DNA of 64,000 nt, taken from positions 3,038,001 through 3,102,000 of the forward strand of contig OU612065.1 of assembly GCA_914767715.1 (NCBI GenBank), given 5' to 3'. Positions 41,305-51,300 of this stretch are shown here, in pieces (position 1 is the stretch's first letter; each line of letters starts with the position of its first letter). The notes below the pieces were generated by a model, which searched no databases, was not told the DNA's origin, and worked only from the letters and a program-made list of their open reading frames with translations. The translations under genes were made by a program, and so were the position numbers. This stretch comes from Membranipora membranacea. Its lineage: Eukaryota > Bryozoa > Gymnolaemata > Cheilostomatida > Membraniporidae.

Positions 41305-43185
41305 TTATTTCCAGCTAGATGCTGTCTTTGGGTTTAACTTGTGGTACGTACCCTTGGTGTCCCTGATTGTCCTCGGAAGGAAACTTCCATAGTAGACCTT
41401 TGTAGATGCATATACAGAGTTGAGTTTGCCTCTGGTGGCAGATCTTGTTTTCATTGTCATGTTCTGTTTGTCGTTTGATACTTCATCATATGCGAGAGCT
41501 AGTGAGCTGTGTTGCTCCTCTTCTTGAAGGATCTGCATCAGAAGGGTTAGCCTGTGATTTCTTCTCCTGTTCTGTAGTGTTTGGAGGCCAAGCTCAGAGC
41601 TGGCCTCGGTAACGCTTTCTCTTCCTTTTAGGCAGCTGATAAACCTGACAGCTCGATGTTGATTCATTTCTATTGATTCAATGTCCTTGTTGAGCATTGG
41701 GTCCCAGACTGTATCAGCGTATTCGAGTATTGGGCGACATAGGCTGGTATATGCCAGTAGGCGGCTCTTCTTGGGTGCATTGTATAGTATGTGTTTGATG
41801 GATCCAAGAGCTCTTGAGGCGCTGTCTCTCTTTAGTTTTATGTGCTGATCAAACTTTAGGTCAGACTGCATTATCACCCCCAAATACTTTGTGGAACTGT
41901 TCCATGCCATGCATGTGTCGCCCAGTTTGTACTGTGGCTTGAACTCTTGGTCTCCGAAGGCTATCATGTGGCATTTACTTTCATTGAACTGCATTTTCCA
42001 TTGAACCGACCATCTGTGGACAGCATCAATGTTGTTTTGGAATATAGCTGCATCTTCGTCAGTTGTGACTTGTTGATAGAGCAGTGTATCATCGGCATAT
42101 AGGCTAATGTTACAGCTTACCACTGTCGGTAGATCATTGATGTAGATCAGAAACAGTATGGGACCGAGGACTGACCCCTGGGGCACTCCTGAAGTCACCA
42201 ATAATTCTGATGAGGTCTGACCTTTGATGACCACTCTCTGTCTCCTGTTGGTGAGGAAATCCTGTATCCAGTTAACCAGCTGAGGGTGGATACCAGGAAC
42301 TTCTTTCAGTTTCTTCATTAGTAGGGCATGGGGGACCTTATCAAAAGCTTTCTTAAAGTCAAGCACTACAGCATATGTGGTTTTTGAGGACTCAGCTGTT
42401 TTGGCGAGGTCATGGAAGGTAGCACAGAGTTGTGTTTCGCAGGACATACCTCTCCGGAATCCATGCTGTCTGCAGTGTAGGAAGTCATTCAGCTTTTGGT
42501 TCAGATAGTGGAGAATGATGTGTTCCATCATTTTGCAGGGGATGCTGGTGAGCGATATTGGACGGTAGTTGTTGGCCGATTCCTTGTTACCCCCTTTATG
42601 GATTGGTGTGACATATGCCAGCTTCCACTGCTTGGGTAGTTGTCCAGCTGTAATTGATGCTTGGAATATGTGTTTTAGGCATTCGGCTGACATATCTGTA
42701 TCAACGAGAAGATCTGGTTTACGTATGGCGTCTGGGCCAGGTGATTTCCGGTTTGGCAGATTCTGAATCAGCTTTACAAGACCTTCAGTGGTGATCTCAA
42801 TTGGATCCTCATCTGATGTGGTAATTCTCTCTGGTTGCACTAACTGTTGGTCGGGGCAGAACTGGGCTTGAAAGTGTTCATTCAGAATCTCAGCACATTG
42901 TGTTTCGTCTTCAGTGATGATGCCCCTTCTATCAGCCAGTCTGATGCTTGGTCCGTCGTTTGATTTGGCATGTTTTAGATGTTTATAGAAGGGTTTTGAA
43001 TTTCCTCTTTCTAGTGGTTTGCAAATCTTGTCGACGAGGTAGTCTTTCTTTCTTCGCTCACACTCTTGTTTGCTGGTACGCCTTTCTGTACTATATTTCT
43101 GAAGGTAGAACTTATCACCAGTTTCTCTGTACTTTCCCCAAGTTTTCCTCTGCTTTTCTATTAGTTTGTGTGTCACTTTATCCAT
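41305..43185 (-). CDS. LINE ORF2, reverse transcriptase part (about 626 aa)
   Basis: Continuation of the endonuclease frame after the frameshift. RT motifs in order: NRKSPGPDAI, NNYRPISLTSIPCKMMEHII, HGFRRGMSCETQL, VVLDFKKAFDKVPHALLM, SGVPQGSVLGPILFLIYIND, the catalytic SLYADDTLLY, and KYLGVIMQSDLKFDQHI. The C-terminal thumb-like region has LLAYTSLCRPILEYADTVWD and ends GSFLPRTIRDTKG. No internal stop is present over 626 codons, so the enzyme domain is intact apart from the upstream frameshift. Confidence 0.93.
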   Translation of the reverse strand: MDKVTHKLIEKQRKTWGKYRETGDKFYLQKYSTERRTSKQECERRKKDYLVDKICKPLERGNSKPFYKHLKHAKSNDGPSIRLADRRGIITEDETQCAEILNEHFQAQFCPDQQLVQPERITTSDEDPIEITTEGLVKLIQNLPNRKSPGPDAIRKPDLLVDTDMSAECLKHIFQASITAGQLPKQWKLAYVTPIHKGGNKESANNYRPISLTSIPCKMMEHIILHYLNQKLNDFLHCRQHGFRRGMSCETQLCATFHDLAKTAESSKTTYAVVLDFKKAFDKVPHALLMKKLKEVPGIHPQLVNWIQDFLTNRRQRVVIKGQTSSELLVTSGVPQGSVLGPILFLIYINDLPTVVSCNISLYADDTLLYQQVTTDEDAAIFQNNIDAVHRWSVQWKMQFNESKCHMIAFGDQEFKPQYKLGDTCMAWNSSTKYLGVIMQSDLKFDQHIKLKRDSASRALGSIKHILYNAPKKSRLLAYTSLCRPILEYADTVWDPMLNKDIESIEMNQHRAVRFISCLKGRESVTEASSELGLQTLQNRRRNHRLTLLMQILQEEEQHSSLALAYDEVSNDKQNMTMKTRSATRGKLNSVYASTKVYYGSFLPRTIRDTKGTYHKLNPKTASSWK

Positions 43186-44105
43186 CCATTCGGGCCATTT
43201 TCATTCTTAGGAGGGAGGGACTTTGTGGGTATATGCGAGTTCTGGGCGTCGGAGAGTTTCACAGTGAAGTGGTTCCACATCTTGTCAGGGTCTCTCATCT
43301 CGGCTAGCTCATCTACTACCATTTGCAAGGAGTCTCGATACCCTTCTGAATCTACTTGTCTGTATAGTTTGACTACTCTTGGCTTTGATTCTGCCACCTG
43401 TGGCTTGTTTTGGTCAAGTGAGGCAGTGATCAGAAAATGATCGCTCAGACCTGGAGACACTATGTCAACATCTTTAACAAGACCCTCTGTGTTGGTACAT
43501 ATCAGGTCCAGAATATTGCCATGTATGTGAGTAGGCTGTCTAACAAGCTGTTGTAGGTTGTTTTCCTGTAGCATGGTCAGGAAGTCTGCATGGGTTTGTT
43601 TGTACCTAGCATTGGGTTTTAGGGAGCATGATGCCCTGTCTATTTCGGGAAGGTTCATATCTCCCATTAGGATAATCCTATGATCTGTGTAGTGATTGGT
43701 TACCTCTTCGAAGGAAGCTCTCAATTTGCTCATGTTTTGTAGAGCAACACAGGGTCTGTAATAGCAACAGATGATTACTTTGTGGTCGAGCTTAACAGCA
43801 ATAATTTCCTCATCTGTATTGTTTATCTTTACTTCGGATGGGTTGAGATCATTATCTATGGCAATGAGGACTCCTCCACCTCTGATGTTTCTGTCCCTCC
43901 TGAACACCGCCTTGTGTGCCTCAGGGATCACAGATTTACTGGGTATAGTACAGTCGAGATGAGTCTCAGTAAGGCAGACAATGTTAAAATCAGTTATAAG
44001 GGATTGTAATACTGCTGTTTTTCCTTTTGCTGATCTTGTGTTGGCCAAGAGCATACTTAGTTGGTCGTTTCTTTTTCCTTTACTTCTGGTTTCAGGAGCT
44101 CCCAA
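43173..44105 (-). CDS. LINE ORF2, endonuclease part (310 aa, ends at a frameshift)
   Basis: Apurinic/apyrimidinic-type endonuclease that nicks target DNA to prime reverse transcription. Motifs in order: LLANTRSAKGK, VCLTETHLD (catalytic Glu), GGGVLIAI, IICCYYRP, ILMGDMNLP (catalytic Asp and Asn) and GLSDHFLI (catalytic Ser-Asp-His). All expected catalytic residues are present. The frame ends a few codons after PPKNENGP by a one-base frameshift, and the protein continues in another frame in the RT part. Confidence 0.9.
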   Translation of the reverse strand: MGAPETRSKGKRNDQLSMLLANTRSAKGKTAVLQSLITDFNIVCLTETHLDCTIPSKSVIPEAHKAVFRRDRNIRGGGVLIAIDNDLNPSEVKINNTDEEIIAVKLDHKVIICCYYRPCVALQNMSKLRASFEEVTNHYTDHRIILMGDMNLPEIDRASCSLKPNARYKQTHADFLTMLQENNLQQLVRQPTHIHGNILDLICTNTEGLVKDVDIVSPGLSDHFLITASLDQNKPQVAESKPRVVKLYRQVDSEGYRDSLQMVVDELAEMRDPDKMWNHFTVKLSDAQNSHIPTKSLPPKNENGPNGWIK

Positions 44106-45094
44106 TTTCCCGAAAGTTGTTTTTGTTCTATTTGTAGGTTCCGAATACGATATTCGGCTGTGACATCAGAGCCTTTAAGCTCACGGATTTTCTCTCTTAG
44201 CACCCATTCTTGATTTCTGACTTCTTGGCTAGTATCTATTTTACAGAATATGTTCTCTTGTTTCATTGTTCCAGAGTTGACACGCTTCACAAAGTCCCAC
44301 TTTGAGGACTCATTTTCGAATACTAGTTTTATGGGCCTGGGTTTTCTGTTTTCGTCCTCATCACTGCTTTTACGCCCGAGTCTCATGGCCATGGCTGGGG
44401 GGTTAGACTTTTTAAAGCACTCCCGCGTCATGAACTGTTTAACTTGGTCAAGCACCGGTGATTCTTCTTCATTGATACCATATATTATGGCATTAAGCTT
44501 CCTCGACTCCGCTTCATTCATCTGTTGTTGTCGTCGTAACATCTTTTCTGTGTTTTCATTTGATACGGTTGCCATTTCTATCTGTTTTGCTGATTTTTGC
44601 ACAACCTGTGCGTAGTTCTCTTTTAGCTGTGCTATTTGTTCGGTGTTTGTTTGGAGTGCTGCAGAGTAGGAATTTTGCATCTCCTTGATGGCCTTTTCAA
44701 TACCATCCAATTTGTTTATGGTGGTTTTATGATGGAGAGAAGTATTACCTACTGTATCTCCCTCACATTTTTTGGCAATACAGGTTTCACAATACCATCG
44801 GACACCGTGATTTGCCAGTTTCTTTATGCTATTGGCATCAGCATTTTGTAGATCCTGACATATAGCGTGGTACCACACTGCACAGGCATCACAACTGATC
44901 CAGAGTGTTTTGTAGACTTTCTTCCTCCCATTGCCAATGGTGCCAATGCATTCTACCTCCTTGAATTTGCCGCAGGGAGTTTCATCATCATCATTTCTTT
45001 GCTGTTGTTGCTGCTGTTGGCTGCCTTTGTTGACCTCCTGTGAGTCCCTGCTGTTTTGGGTCTGGTTAGTTTGGGAGGCTTGGGGAACAACCAT
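44057..45094 (-). CDS. LINE ORF1 protein with PHD-type zinc finger (345 aa)
   Basis: The protein begins with a Gln/Ser/Asn-rich segment, then a PHD-like finger: CGKFKEVECIG early, then WISCDACAVWYHAICQDL and a closing WYCETCIAKKC (about residues 40-110). The order of Cys and His fits the C4HC3 pattern with WYH and WYC typical of PHD folds. A predicted coiled-coil of about 100 residues follows (HHKTTINKLDGIEKAIKEMQ onward). A C-terminal part with IIYGINEEES and RLGRKS resembles the RNA-binding region of LINE ORF1 proteins. The frame overlaps the start of the endonuclease frame by about 49 nt, so ORF2 may be translated by reinitiation. Confidence 0.88.
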   Translation of the reverse strand: MVVPQASQTNQTQNSRDSQEVNKGSQQQQQQQRNDDDETPCGKFKEVECIGTIGNGRKKVYKTLWISCDACAVWYHAICQDLQNADANSIKKLANHGVRWYCETCIAKKCEGDTVGNTSLHHKTTINKLDGIEKAIKEMQNSYSAALQTNTEQIAQLKENYAQVVQKSAKQIEMATVSNENTEKMLRRQQQMNEAESRKLNAIIYGINEEESPVLDQVKQFMTRECFKKSNPPAMAMRLGRKSSDEDENRKPRPIKLVFENESSKWDFVKRVNSGTMKQENIFCKIDTSQEVRNQEWVLREKIRELKGSDVTAEYRIRNLQIEQKQLSGNWELLKPEVKEKETTN

Positions 45095-45258
45095 TTTGGA
45101 ATCTTAGGGTTATTACCAATATCCTAACACACTGTTTGAGGCAAACCTGGTCTGAACCCTACTAATTTTCTCAAATTAGATAGAATTTTTCACAGGAATT
45201 AATTTTCTTTGTCTGCCATCTTGACCTTGACCTTGTAGTACTATCCAAGGAGTTAGAT

Positions 45259-45592
45259 CTCTATGATAGAACATAGCTAGATAATACAACCTGTCATTGC
45301 ATCAAGTTCACACTCCTTGATCACATAGGTAAAACAGTAACATATGTCTAGACTGTAGACTGTGATTAATGCATTATAGAGATAAGATATGATAATGAGC
45401 CTTTCATTCATTTCAACCTTCAATTTATCAACACCTCAAAATAATAATAATAATAATTATATAAATATTAATAATATCACCGATGATCATATGATCTTAT
45501 ACAGTCTCTGTGCAACCACTAATAATAAGATAGTTTTATGGTGGTCCCACAAATAATATCAATGAAAGCGTCATGGGTGGGTCAAGAGCGTA
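45259..45592. other. Non-coding AT-rich spacer
   Basis: Contains an AATAATAAT microsatellite near 45440-45474. Nothing else is supported. Confidence 0.4.
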
Positions 45593-47539
45593 GAGTTATT
45601 ATATACTCTAGAGTGGACAATGCAGTGCTCAAAACGTCCTACTTAATTATTGTGAAATTCATGACGCGACGCAATCTGGTTGTGCATGGCTAGTGCCTGT
45701 ATCATATAAGTTATCATTGAGAATATAGGAATTGAGCATGAAAATATATCTTTTAGAGCGCTAATAGCCATTTTTTTGGAAAATTTTTTATGTCACACCA
45801 TGTGGAACACTTGTAGGTATTTTCACTTGCAGCCATTGGAAAATTTTTCTATGTTTTCCCATGAAAATAGCCAAAACCCCAACCGCAAACACATCATTGT
45901 GATGAAAAAATATTACCGGGCTAGCTTGTTTTTTTCCACCTCTCTCTCAACCATAAGTTGGATTCTGTCTCTTTTACTCATATGTTATCCATCAAGTGAG
46001 TTAATGTTATTTGTTCAGTATAAGGTGTACACATAGCTTGTGGAAAAGCTGACTGGAGGTTAAAAGTCGGCCGCTAAGTTCCGCCATTTGCAGAAGCAAT
46101 TTAGATACGGTTCTGACTAAGATTCGGCGTTTAGATTTGGCTATGTCATTTAAAGCTCTAAATTTCCTCCCCGGTGGTGTCCTCTAGTTTTTGAATTCGC
46201 AAAACAATTCAACCATACACAGCTGGTTTTGAAAGCATATAAATGAATGTATTTTGTAACAAACTTTTTTGATAGGTCGCTGAGTATCAAGTAAACCTTT
46301 GAATGGAAAACTCACATACATACCTATCCAGACTGACTCCAGATTTTTCAGAACAAACACTCACTAATGTGAATTTTTAAGTGGAGGGATATTTCTGATT
46401 TCTCACATACTTGAAATAAGGGACCATTTGCTTCAGAGCGGTCGTTGTGGATGTTTGATACAATTTTCTGGTATGATTATTATGACTATGGTTGTTGGTT
46501 TGTGTTTGTAAATTAGTTGAGATGGCAACTTCAGCATCATACATAATATTTTGTATATACTCCAGTAAAGGCACTGGCAGTTGACGTATACATGTGTATT
46601 TGTTTGCATAGTTTTGAGGGAAGGGGGATTAGTGTAGTAGTGTTCAATCCTTTGAAATGACCAGAGTTAGCATTTCATACAGCTGTGATTCTCTGTCAGA
46701 AATGGATTGATGCTATAAAAATATAAGAGAGGCAACCAGAAAGTGATCTTATGAGCAATGAGGACTGACAGTAACACCACATCTGATTTTAGCACCAATC
46801 TTAATTGATCTTCTTTGACATAAGAAACCAAAAAGCTTATAATAATACCCTCAATAAAGTAATGTTATCTGGAGAGCAAATCTGAATCTTGACATTATGT
46901 ACACTGTGACTGAAAATGAGGCAAACTGCAAACTTTTACACCTCCGATCACTTGTTCACAGGCTACTCGTACTTCATTGAATCAAAAATAAAAAAAACCC
47001 ACTGAATGTGTAACATATGAGTAAGAGAGACAGGACACAGCTTAAATGGCTGGCAAGTGGCTAGTTAAAGAGCTCTAACTCCGGTGGTTCAGTGGCATTA
47101 CATTACATTACATTATCAGTGGCATGATAATGTAATGCCACTGAACCACCGGAGTTAGAGCTCTTTAACTAGCAAGTGGCAGTAGAAAAAACAAGCTAGC
47201 CCGGTAATTTATTTTCATTACAATAATGTGTTTGCGGTTGGGGCTTTAGCTTATTTTCATGGGAAAACATAGAATTTTTCCAATGGCTGCAAGTGAAAAT
47301 ACCTACAAGTGTTCCACATAGTGTGCCATGAAAATTTTTTCCCGAAAAAATGGCTTTAAGTGCTCTAAAACTTAAATTTTCATGCCCAATTCCTAAATTC
47401 TCAATGATAAATTATATGGTACAGGCACTGGCCATGCACAACCATATTGCGTCGCGTCATGGATTTCGCAATAATTAAGTAGGACAAAAACTGATGCTAT
47501 TTTTGTACACATTGTCCACTCTAGAGTATATAATAACTC
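45593..47539. mobile_element. Foldback element with arms of about 345 bp
   Basis: The segment 45593 to about 45935 recurs as the reverse complement from about 47190 to 47539. The tips are GAGTTATTATATACTCTAGAGTGGACAATG-like, and TA lies just outside both ends, which fits a TA target as used by Tc1/mariner-type elements. Shared inner blocks include CTAGCCCGGTAAT (reverse), TTTGCGGTTGGGG and AGTGTTCCAC. The spacer of about 1.25 kb encodes nothing recognisable. A palindromic MITE (47062-47171) sits inside it. Confidence 0.85.
47062..47171. mobile_element. Palindromic MITE, copy 2, with 9-bp target-site duplication
   Basis: Same family as 38628-38712, with the same TAGTTAAAGAGCTCTAACTC ends; the centre carries extra CATTA repeats. 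Flanked by exact GCAAGTGGC at 47053-47061 and 47172-47180. It is nested inside the larger foldback element and so is younger than that element. Confidence 0.93.
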
Positions 47540-47669
47540 TATGATCGAGAGTCTGGAGAATCGGCTGTCACATCTGGAGCCCCCATTACAAATATTTATG
47601 TAGTTCTAAATGGGCATTAAAAACCGTTGTTGGCGACGGTTGTTGTATGAATGGCAGCATTGTTGTTAA

Positions 47670-48340
47670 AGACTTAGTTTGAGGCTGGTCTTTTGTATCA
47701 CATCTTATTCTCCATATTTATTCTATCATGTGAGCGATTTTCAGCTTTAGAATCCAAATATTGAGGAAGTTATGGCCTCTCAAACTTCCAGGGTGATTGC
47801 CTTCGGCATTGGGAATAAGCGGATGTTTCCCCTGGGGTACGTCACAACCATAGACATGTGTTTTGTCTATGGTCATACTTATTATGAGTCAATACACTAA
47901 TAATCACACAGATAAGGTGATGATCGAAATTCAGAGCTGGGTGGGATTCGAACCCGGGTCCACATGACTATAGGCAACGACGCTACCATCGCTCCACTCG
48001 GACCATCTAGGGTAGCCTGTAGACAATATAGCTCAGCGTTTGCGGCGTTGCCTGCAAATCCATATGGACCTGGTTTCGAGACCATTACATCAGGGAGTTA
48101 CATATCTGAACATTTTGATCATCAACATATTTATTAGTGTATCGTAATAAGTATGATGATTGTGACATACCATAGGGATTGCCGGCTGATTCTTACTGCC
48201 GATAAATTGCCGTCACCTTGGAAGTTTGAGAGGCCATAACTTCCTCAATATTTGGATTCTAAAGCTGGAATTCACTCACATGATAGAATAAAATATGGAG
48301 AATAAGATGTGATACAAAAGAGCAGCCTCAAACTAAGTCT
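47670..48340. mobile_element. Palindromic element with two opposed tRNA-like promoters (copy 2)
   Basis: Flanked by TTAA on both sides (47666-47669 and 48341-48344), with terminal inverted repeats AGACTTAGTTTGAGG. TTAA duplication is typical of piggyBac and Kolobok transposases; the ends do not begin CCY, which favours Kolobok. On the minus strand a B-box GGTTCGAATCC (47943-47953) matches the consensus, with an A-box-like TCCGAGTGGAGCGATGG upstream of it. On the plus strand TAGCTCAGCGTTTGCGGCG (about 48027) is followed by GGTTTCGAGACC near 48070. The centre has a CATAGAC/GTCTATG hairpin (about 47850-47875). Confidence 0.87.
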
Positions 48341-48344
48341 TTAA

Positions 48345-49285
48345 ACACAATAGACAGTTTTCTGAGCTCTGATTTAGGCGTCAATTCGGAGTTGTCCTCT
48401 CTCCAGTTAGGTACTTTTAACCCACGCCGCATGGGAAAAACGTGCTGAAAAGAGGGTTATCTTGAAAACCACTTACAATAGGATAAAAATTATTTTTGAT
48501 TCAAAATCTGCAACATTGAAAACTCACATGGACATAGTTTGGGAAATAATTTTAGTGTCTGGATAGTCAATTATAGCATTTTCTGCCTGTTTTGCGGACA
48601 ATTTGGCAGAATTTTTCACGAGTTTCGTCACTAAAATTAAGATTTATCAACATTGATGATGATCGTTTATTACAGTCTCATATTTGAGAAATATTTTGTT
48701 TTCGCTGAGCAATAAAAGTTATGGTGTAAACATTAAAAAGTTTTGGTCTGGTTGATTTTAAAAATTAAAAAAAAATAAATAAACAGTAAGAATTATCACT
48801 AGTTGGCTAAAAAAGTGTACTATTTAACTTCCGCACACAGAGGGATCGGAAACAGTCAGTTCGTATGTTTACCCTCGCTTTGATTCTCTGTATCGACCAG
48901 ACGGAAGTTTATCGAATATAAATGCTGGGTCAGCGTGGTCAGTAGCTACGAGTCTGAGGCATCTTGTTCTCATCACTCTTTCGTATATTGCCTCGATGGT
49001 GTCAAACTTGCAGCTACCTAGATAGCCTGCGCATTGTTATACAGCCAATATCGTTAAAAATCCTTTGTCGGATGTTAGTCAGACTAAGTACCTAGACTAT
49101 GTCTTAGCATGCAACATGGGCTGCACCAACGAACGGAAATCTGGTGTGGAAAACCAATTGCTGAAATCACCTACAACAAGATGGTGGTGACATGACGACT
49201 ACAGGTGAGACTACAGGTGAAACCCTCTACTATGCATTTTTTCATAAAACTGGCTATTGGCCACATAGAACTGGACTTTTTCTGT
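48345..49285. other. Non-coding stretch, nothing recognised
   Basis: I found no exon, RNA gene or clear repeat structure here. Confidence 0.4.
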
Positions 49286-49287
49286 AA

Positions 49288-50150
49288 TGGGCCCCAGGGG
49301 TCAGTTCTCGGTCCAACACTGTTCTTGATCTACTTTAGACTGCAGTGTAAGCCTTTACGCTGACGACACATTACTATACCAACAAGTTTCCACTCCTGCT
49401 GATGCAACCAGATTTCAATCAAATATAGATGCTATACACCGGCAGATGGTCTAATGGAAAATGCCATTTAATGACACCAAATGCCACGTGTTAGCATTTG
49501 GATATCTAGATTATAGGCGTTTCTATAGACTAGGGAGCACAGGTATGGAATGGGTAAGTGATACAAAGTGCCTCGGTATTGTTTTGCAATCTGACCTTAA
49601 GTTTGACCATTATATGACGCTTAGGAAGAAGAAGGCTTCCAGGACACTTGGAGCCATCAAACACATCTTACATGATGCTGCAAGGGAAGGGCGCCTACTT
49701 GCGTATACAAGTCTGTGTCGTCCCGTACTGGAGTACGCTGATATGATCTGGGACCCACCACTGAATAAAGACATTGAGTCCTCAAGATGGTACAAAATCG
49801 AGCAATCAGATTTATAAGCTGCCTCAAATGCAGAGAAAGTGTCACTGAGACTGGCTCTGACCTTGGCCTCCAGTTCTAAAACAGAGGAGAAAAAATCACA
49901 GACTGGCTCTGCTGATGAAAATACTCCAGGATGAGGAAAGACATAGTGAAATATCTACGGACCGGGAAAATATGACCTGCCTGAGGTGAAATGGCCTTTG
50001 TCTATGCAGGATCTCAAGCTTTTCATGGTAGTTTTCTACCAAGAACCATTAGAGATACAAGAGGAAACAATAAGCAAAGCACAAAACCCAGTGCACAACT
50101 GGAAACAAAGGAAAGTAGTTCAACCCCTGTAGAGGAGAACTACCAAACAC
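49288..50150 (+). mobile_element. Old, broken copy of the same LINE family, opposite orientation
   Basis: Begins with PQGSVLGP-like sequence and includes LYADDTLLYQQVST, then a readable stretch 49461-49817 (KCLGIVLQSDLKFDHYM, LLAYTSLCRPVLEYADMIWD, PLNKDIES) and GSFLPRTIRDTRG near 50030. It matches the C-terminal RT region of the LINE at 40919-45244 closely in order and wording, but has several frameshifts, stops and deletions. Confidence 0.88.
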
Positions 50151-50207
50151 CCACTGATGCAGAAAGAACAGCAGATTGCTGTAACCCCCGTAGTCAAAAA
50201 ACCTTAA

Positions 50208-50584
50208 AGGGCAACCAAGGTTTCGCAGCAATGCATTAATGGGTAGGAAATAATGTGCTGGGCAGCATCAGCTTTGTGCATTACGCGATGCAAAACTCAA
50301 AGTAGTTGCTGACTCTTAGCTGGGTAACACTTCAGTTTAGGGGAGGTTCCAAGACTTTGCTGTAATAATTATAGAGCACAGGCTAAATAATAACAGGAAC
50401 AGGAAACTGCTATGTGGTATTCTCTTTTAGCTGAGTTTGAGTGCCTGATGGAAGAAATGTTTCACAAGAATTCTGGCTGAATAATCATCCGAATTATATT
50501 TTGTCTTTTTCCCCATGCAGAAGGTGCAATCTGCTATTAATCAATGGCCATCAATGAGAAGTTGTTTGAAACCTTGGTTGCCCT
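50208..50584. mobile_element. MITE with TTAA target duplication
   Basis: Terminal inverted repeats AGGGCAACCAAGGTTT and AAACCTTGGTTGCCCT, each directly flanked by TTAA (50204-50207 and 50585-50588). 377 bp, non-coding. This is a piggyBac- or Kolobok-type non-autonomous element sitting at the 3' edge of the old LINE copy. Confidence 0.88.
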
Positions 50585-50661
50585 TTAACATGCTGTTAGC
50601 CTAATGAGGCACTCATTTTACTTTAATGTTCCTGAGTGTTCGATGCCCTCAAAGGAATCCG

Positions 50662-50695
50662 CAGGTAAACTCCAAAACCTGGGTCTTTGGGGTAG
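50662..50695. repeat. Fragment of the CACAGGTC palindrome family
   Basis: CAGGTAAACTCCAAAACCTGG followed by CTTTGG matches the left arm of the element at 28772-28884; the second arm is missing. Confidence 0.65.
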
Positions 50696-50729
50696 GCCTG
50701 AAGTCGGTCAGTTATGAAGATATTTCAAT

Positions 50730-51300
50730 GTGCCAGCTCAAAGTGCAAACAGAGAGTTCTCTTCTGGTGCAAACATGAAAGAGCACCTCACCTCCTTCTT
50801 AGGAAGAACAGGCAAGCTCACTCCACGACAACATGGCGTCAGGAGCCACCGGAGTTGTGAAAGCCAACTGATCAAGCTGACATGCCAGATATCTGCCCTC
50901 ATGGACCATGGAAAGGAAATAGACGCTTGCTTTTTAGACTTAAGTGTTTGACAAAGTCGACCATGACAAACTCCTCAGTAAAGTTAGAGATACTAGAGCC
51001 CCTGACCAAGTAGCTGACTGGATCGCGAACTTCTTACACAACAGATCTGATTTGTTGTGTAGACGGTCACTGCTCTACGCCCAGTATAGTCACCTGGGGT
51101 GTCCCACAAGGCTCTGCTATTGGCCCGATCTTCTTCCCTATTTGCATCAACGACTTACCGGATGTTCTACAGTCGGAGGTGAGGCTCTTTTCTGACGACA
51201 CTGTGATCTACTACCCCGCGGAAAATCGTAATAGCTCCAGAAGTCCTGAAACCTGGGAATAAGACTGGAGTATGGAATTTAATCTGCTCACATGTGAACA
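50730..51300 (+). mobile_element. Degenerate LINE reverse transcriptase fragment
   Basis: Scrambled reading of an RT: HLTSFLGRTGKLTPRQHGVR, CESQLIKL, ACFLDLS then (frameshift) FDKVDHDKLLSKV, GVPQGSAIGPIFF-like and FSDDTVIYY. At least two frame changes and several stops. It is a different family from the neighbouring fragment at 49288-50150. Confidence 0.8.

Larger units (their letters stand above)
40919..45244 (-). mobile_element. Nearly intact LINE with 14-bp target-site duplication
   Basis: 4.3-kb minus-strand element bounded by exact direct repeats CCAAGGAGTTAGAT (40905-40918 and 45245-45258). Order along its own strand: short 5' UTR, ORF1 with a PHD-type zinc finger, then ORF2 with apurinic-type endonuclease and reverse transcriptase, then a 3' UTR of about 385 bp. 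ORF2 is split by one frameshift near 43180. The intact ORFs and perfect target duplication indicate a recent insertion. The RT and the PHD-bearing ORF1 suggest the CR1/Jockey group by inference. It lies about 200 bp upstream of the MAPEG gene's start codon. Confidence 0.93.

Noticed and set aside
43771-44851. Plus-strand frames across the LINE
   Set aside because: They are antisense shadows of ORF1 and the endonuclease.
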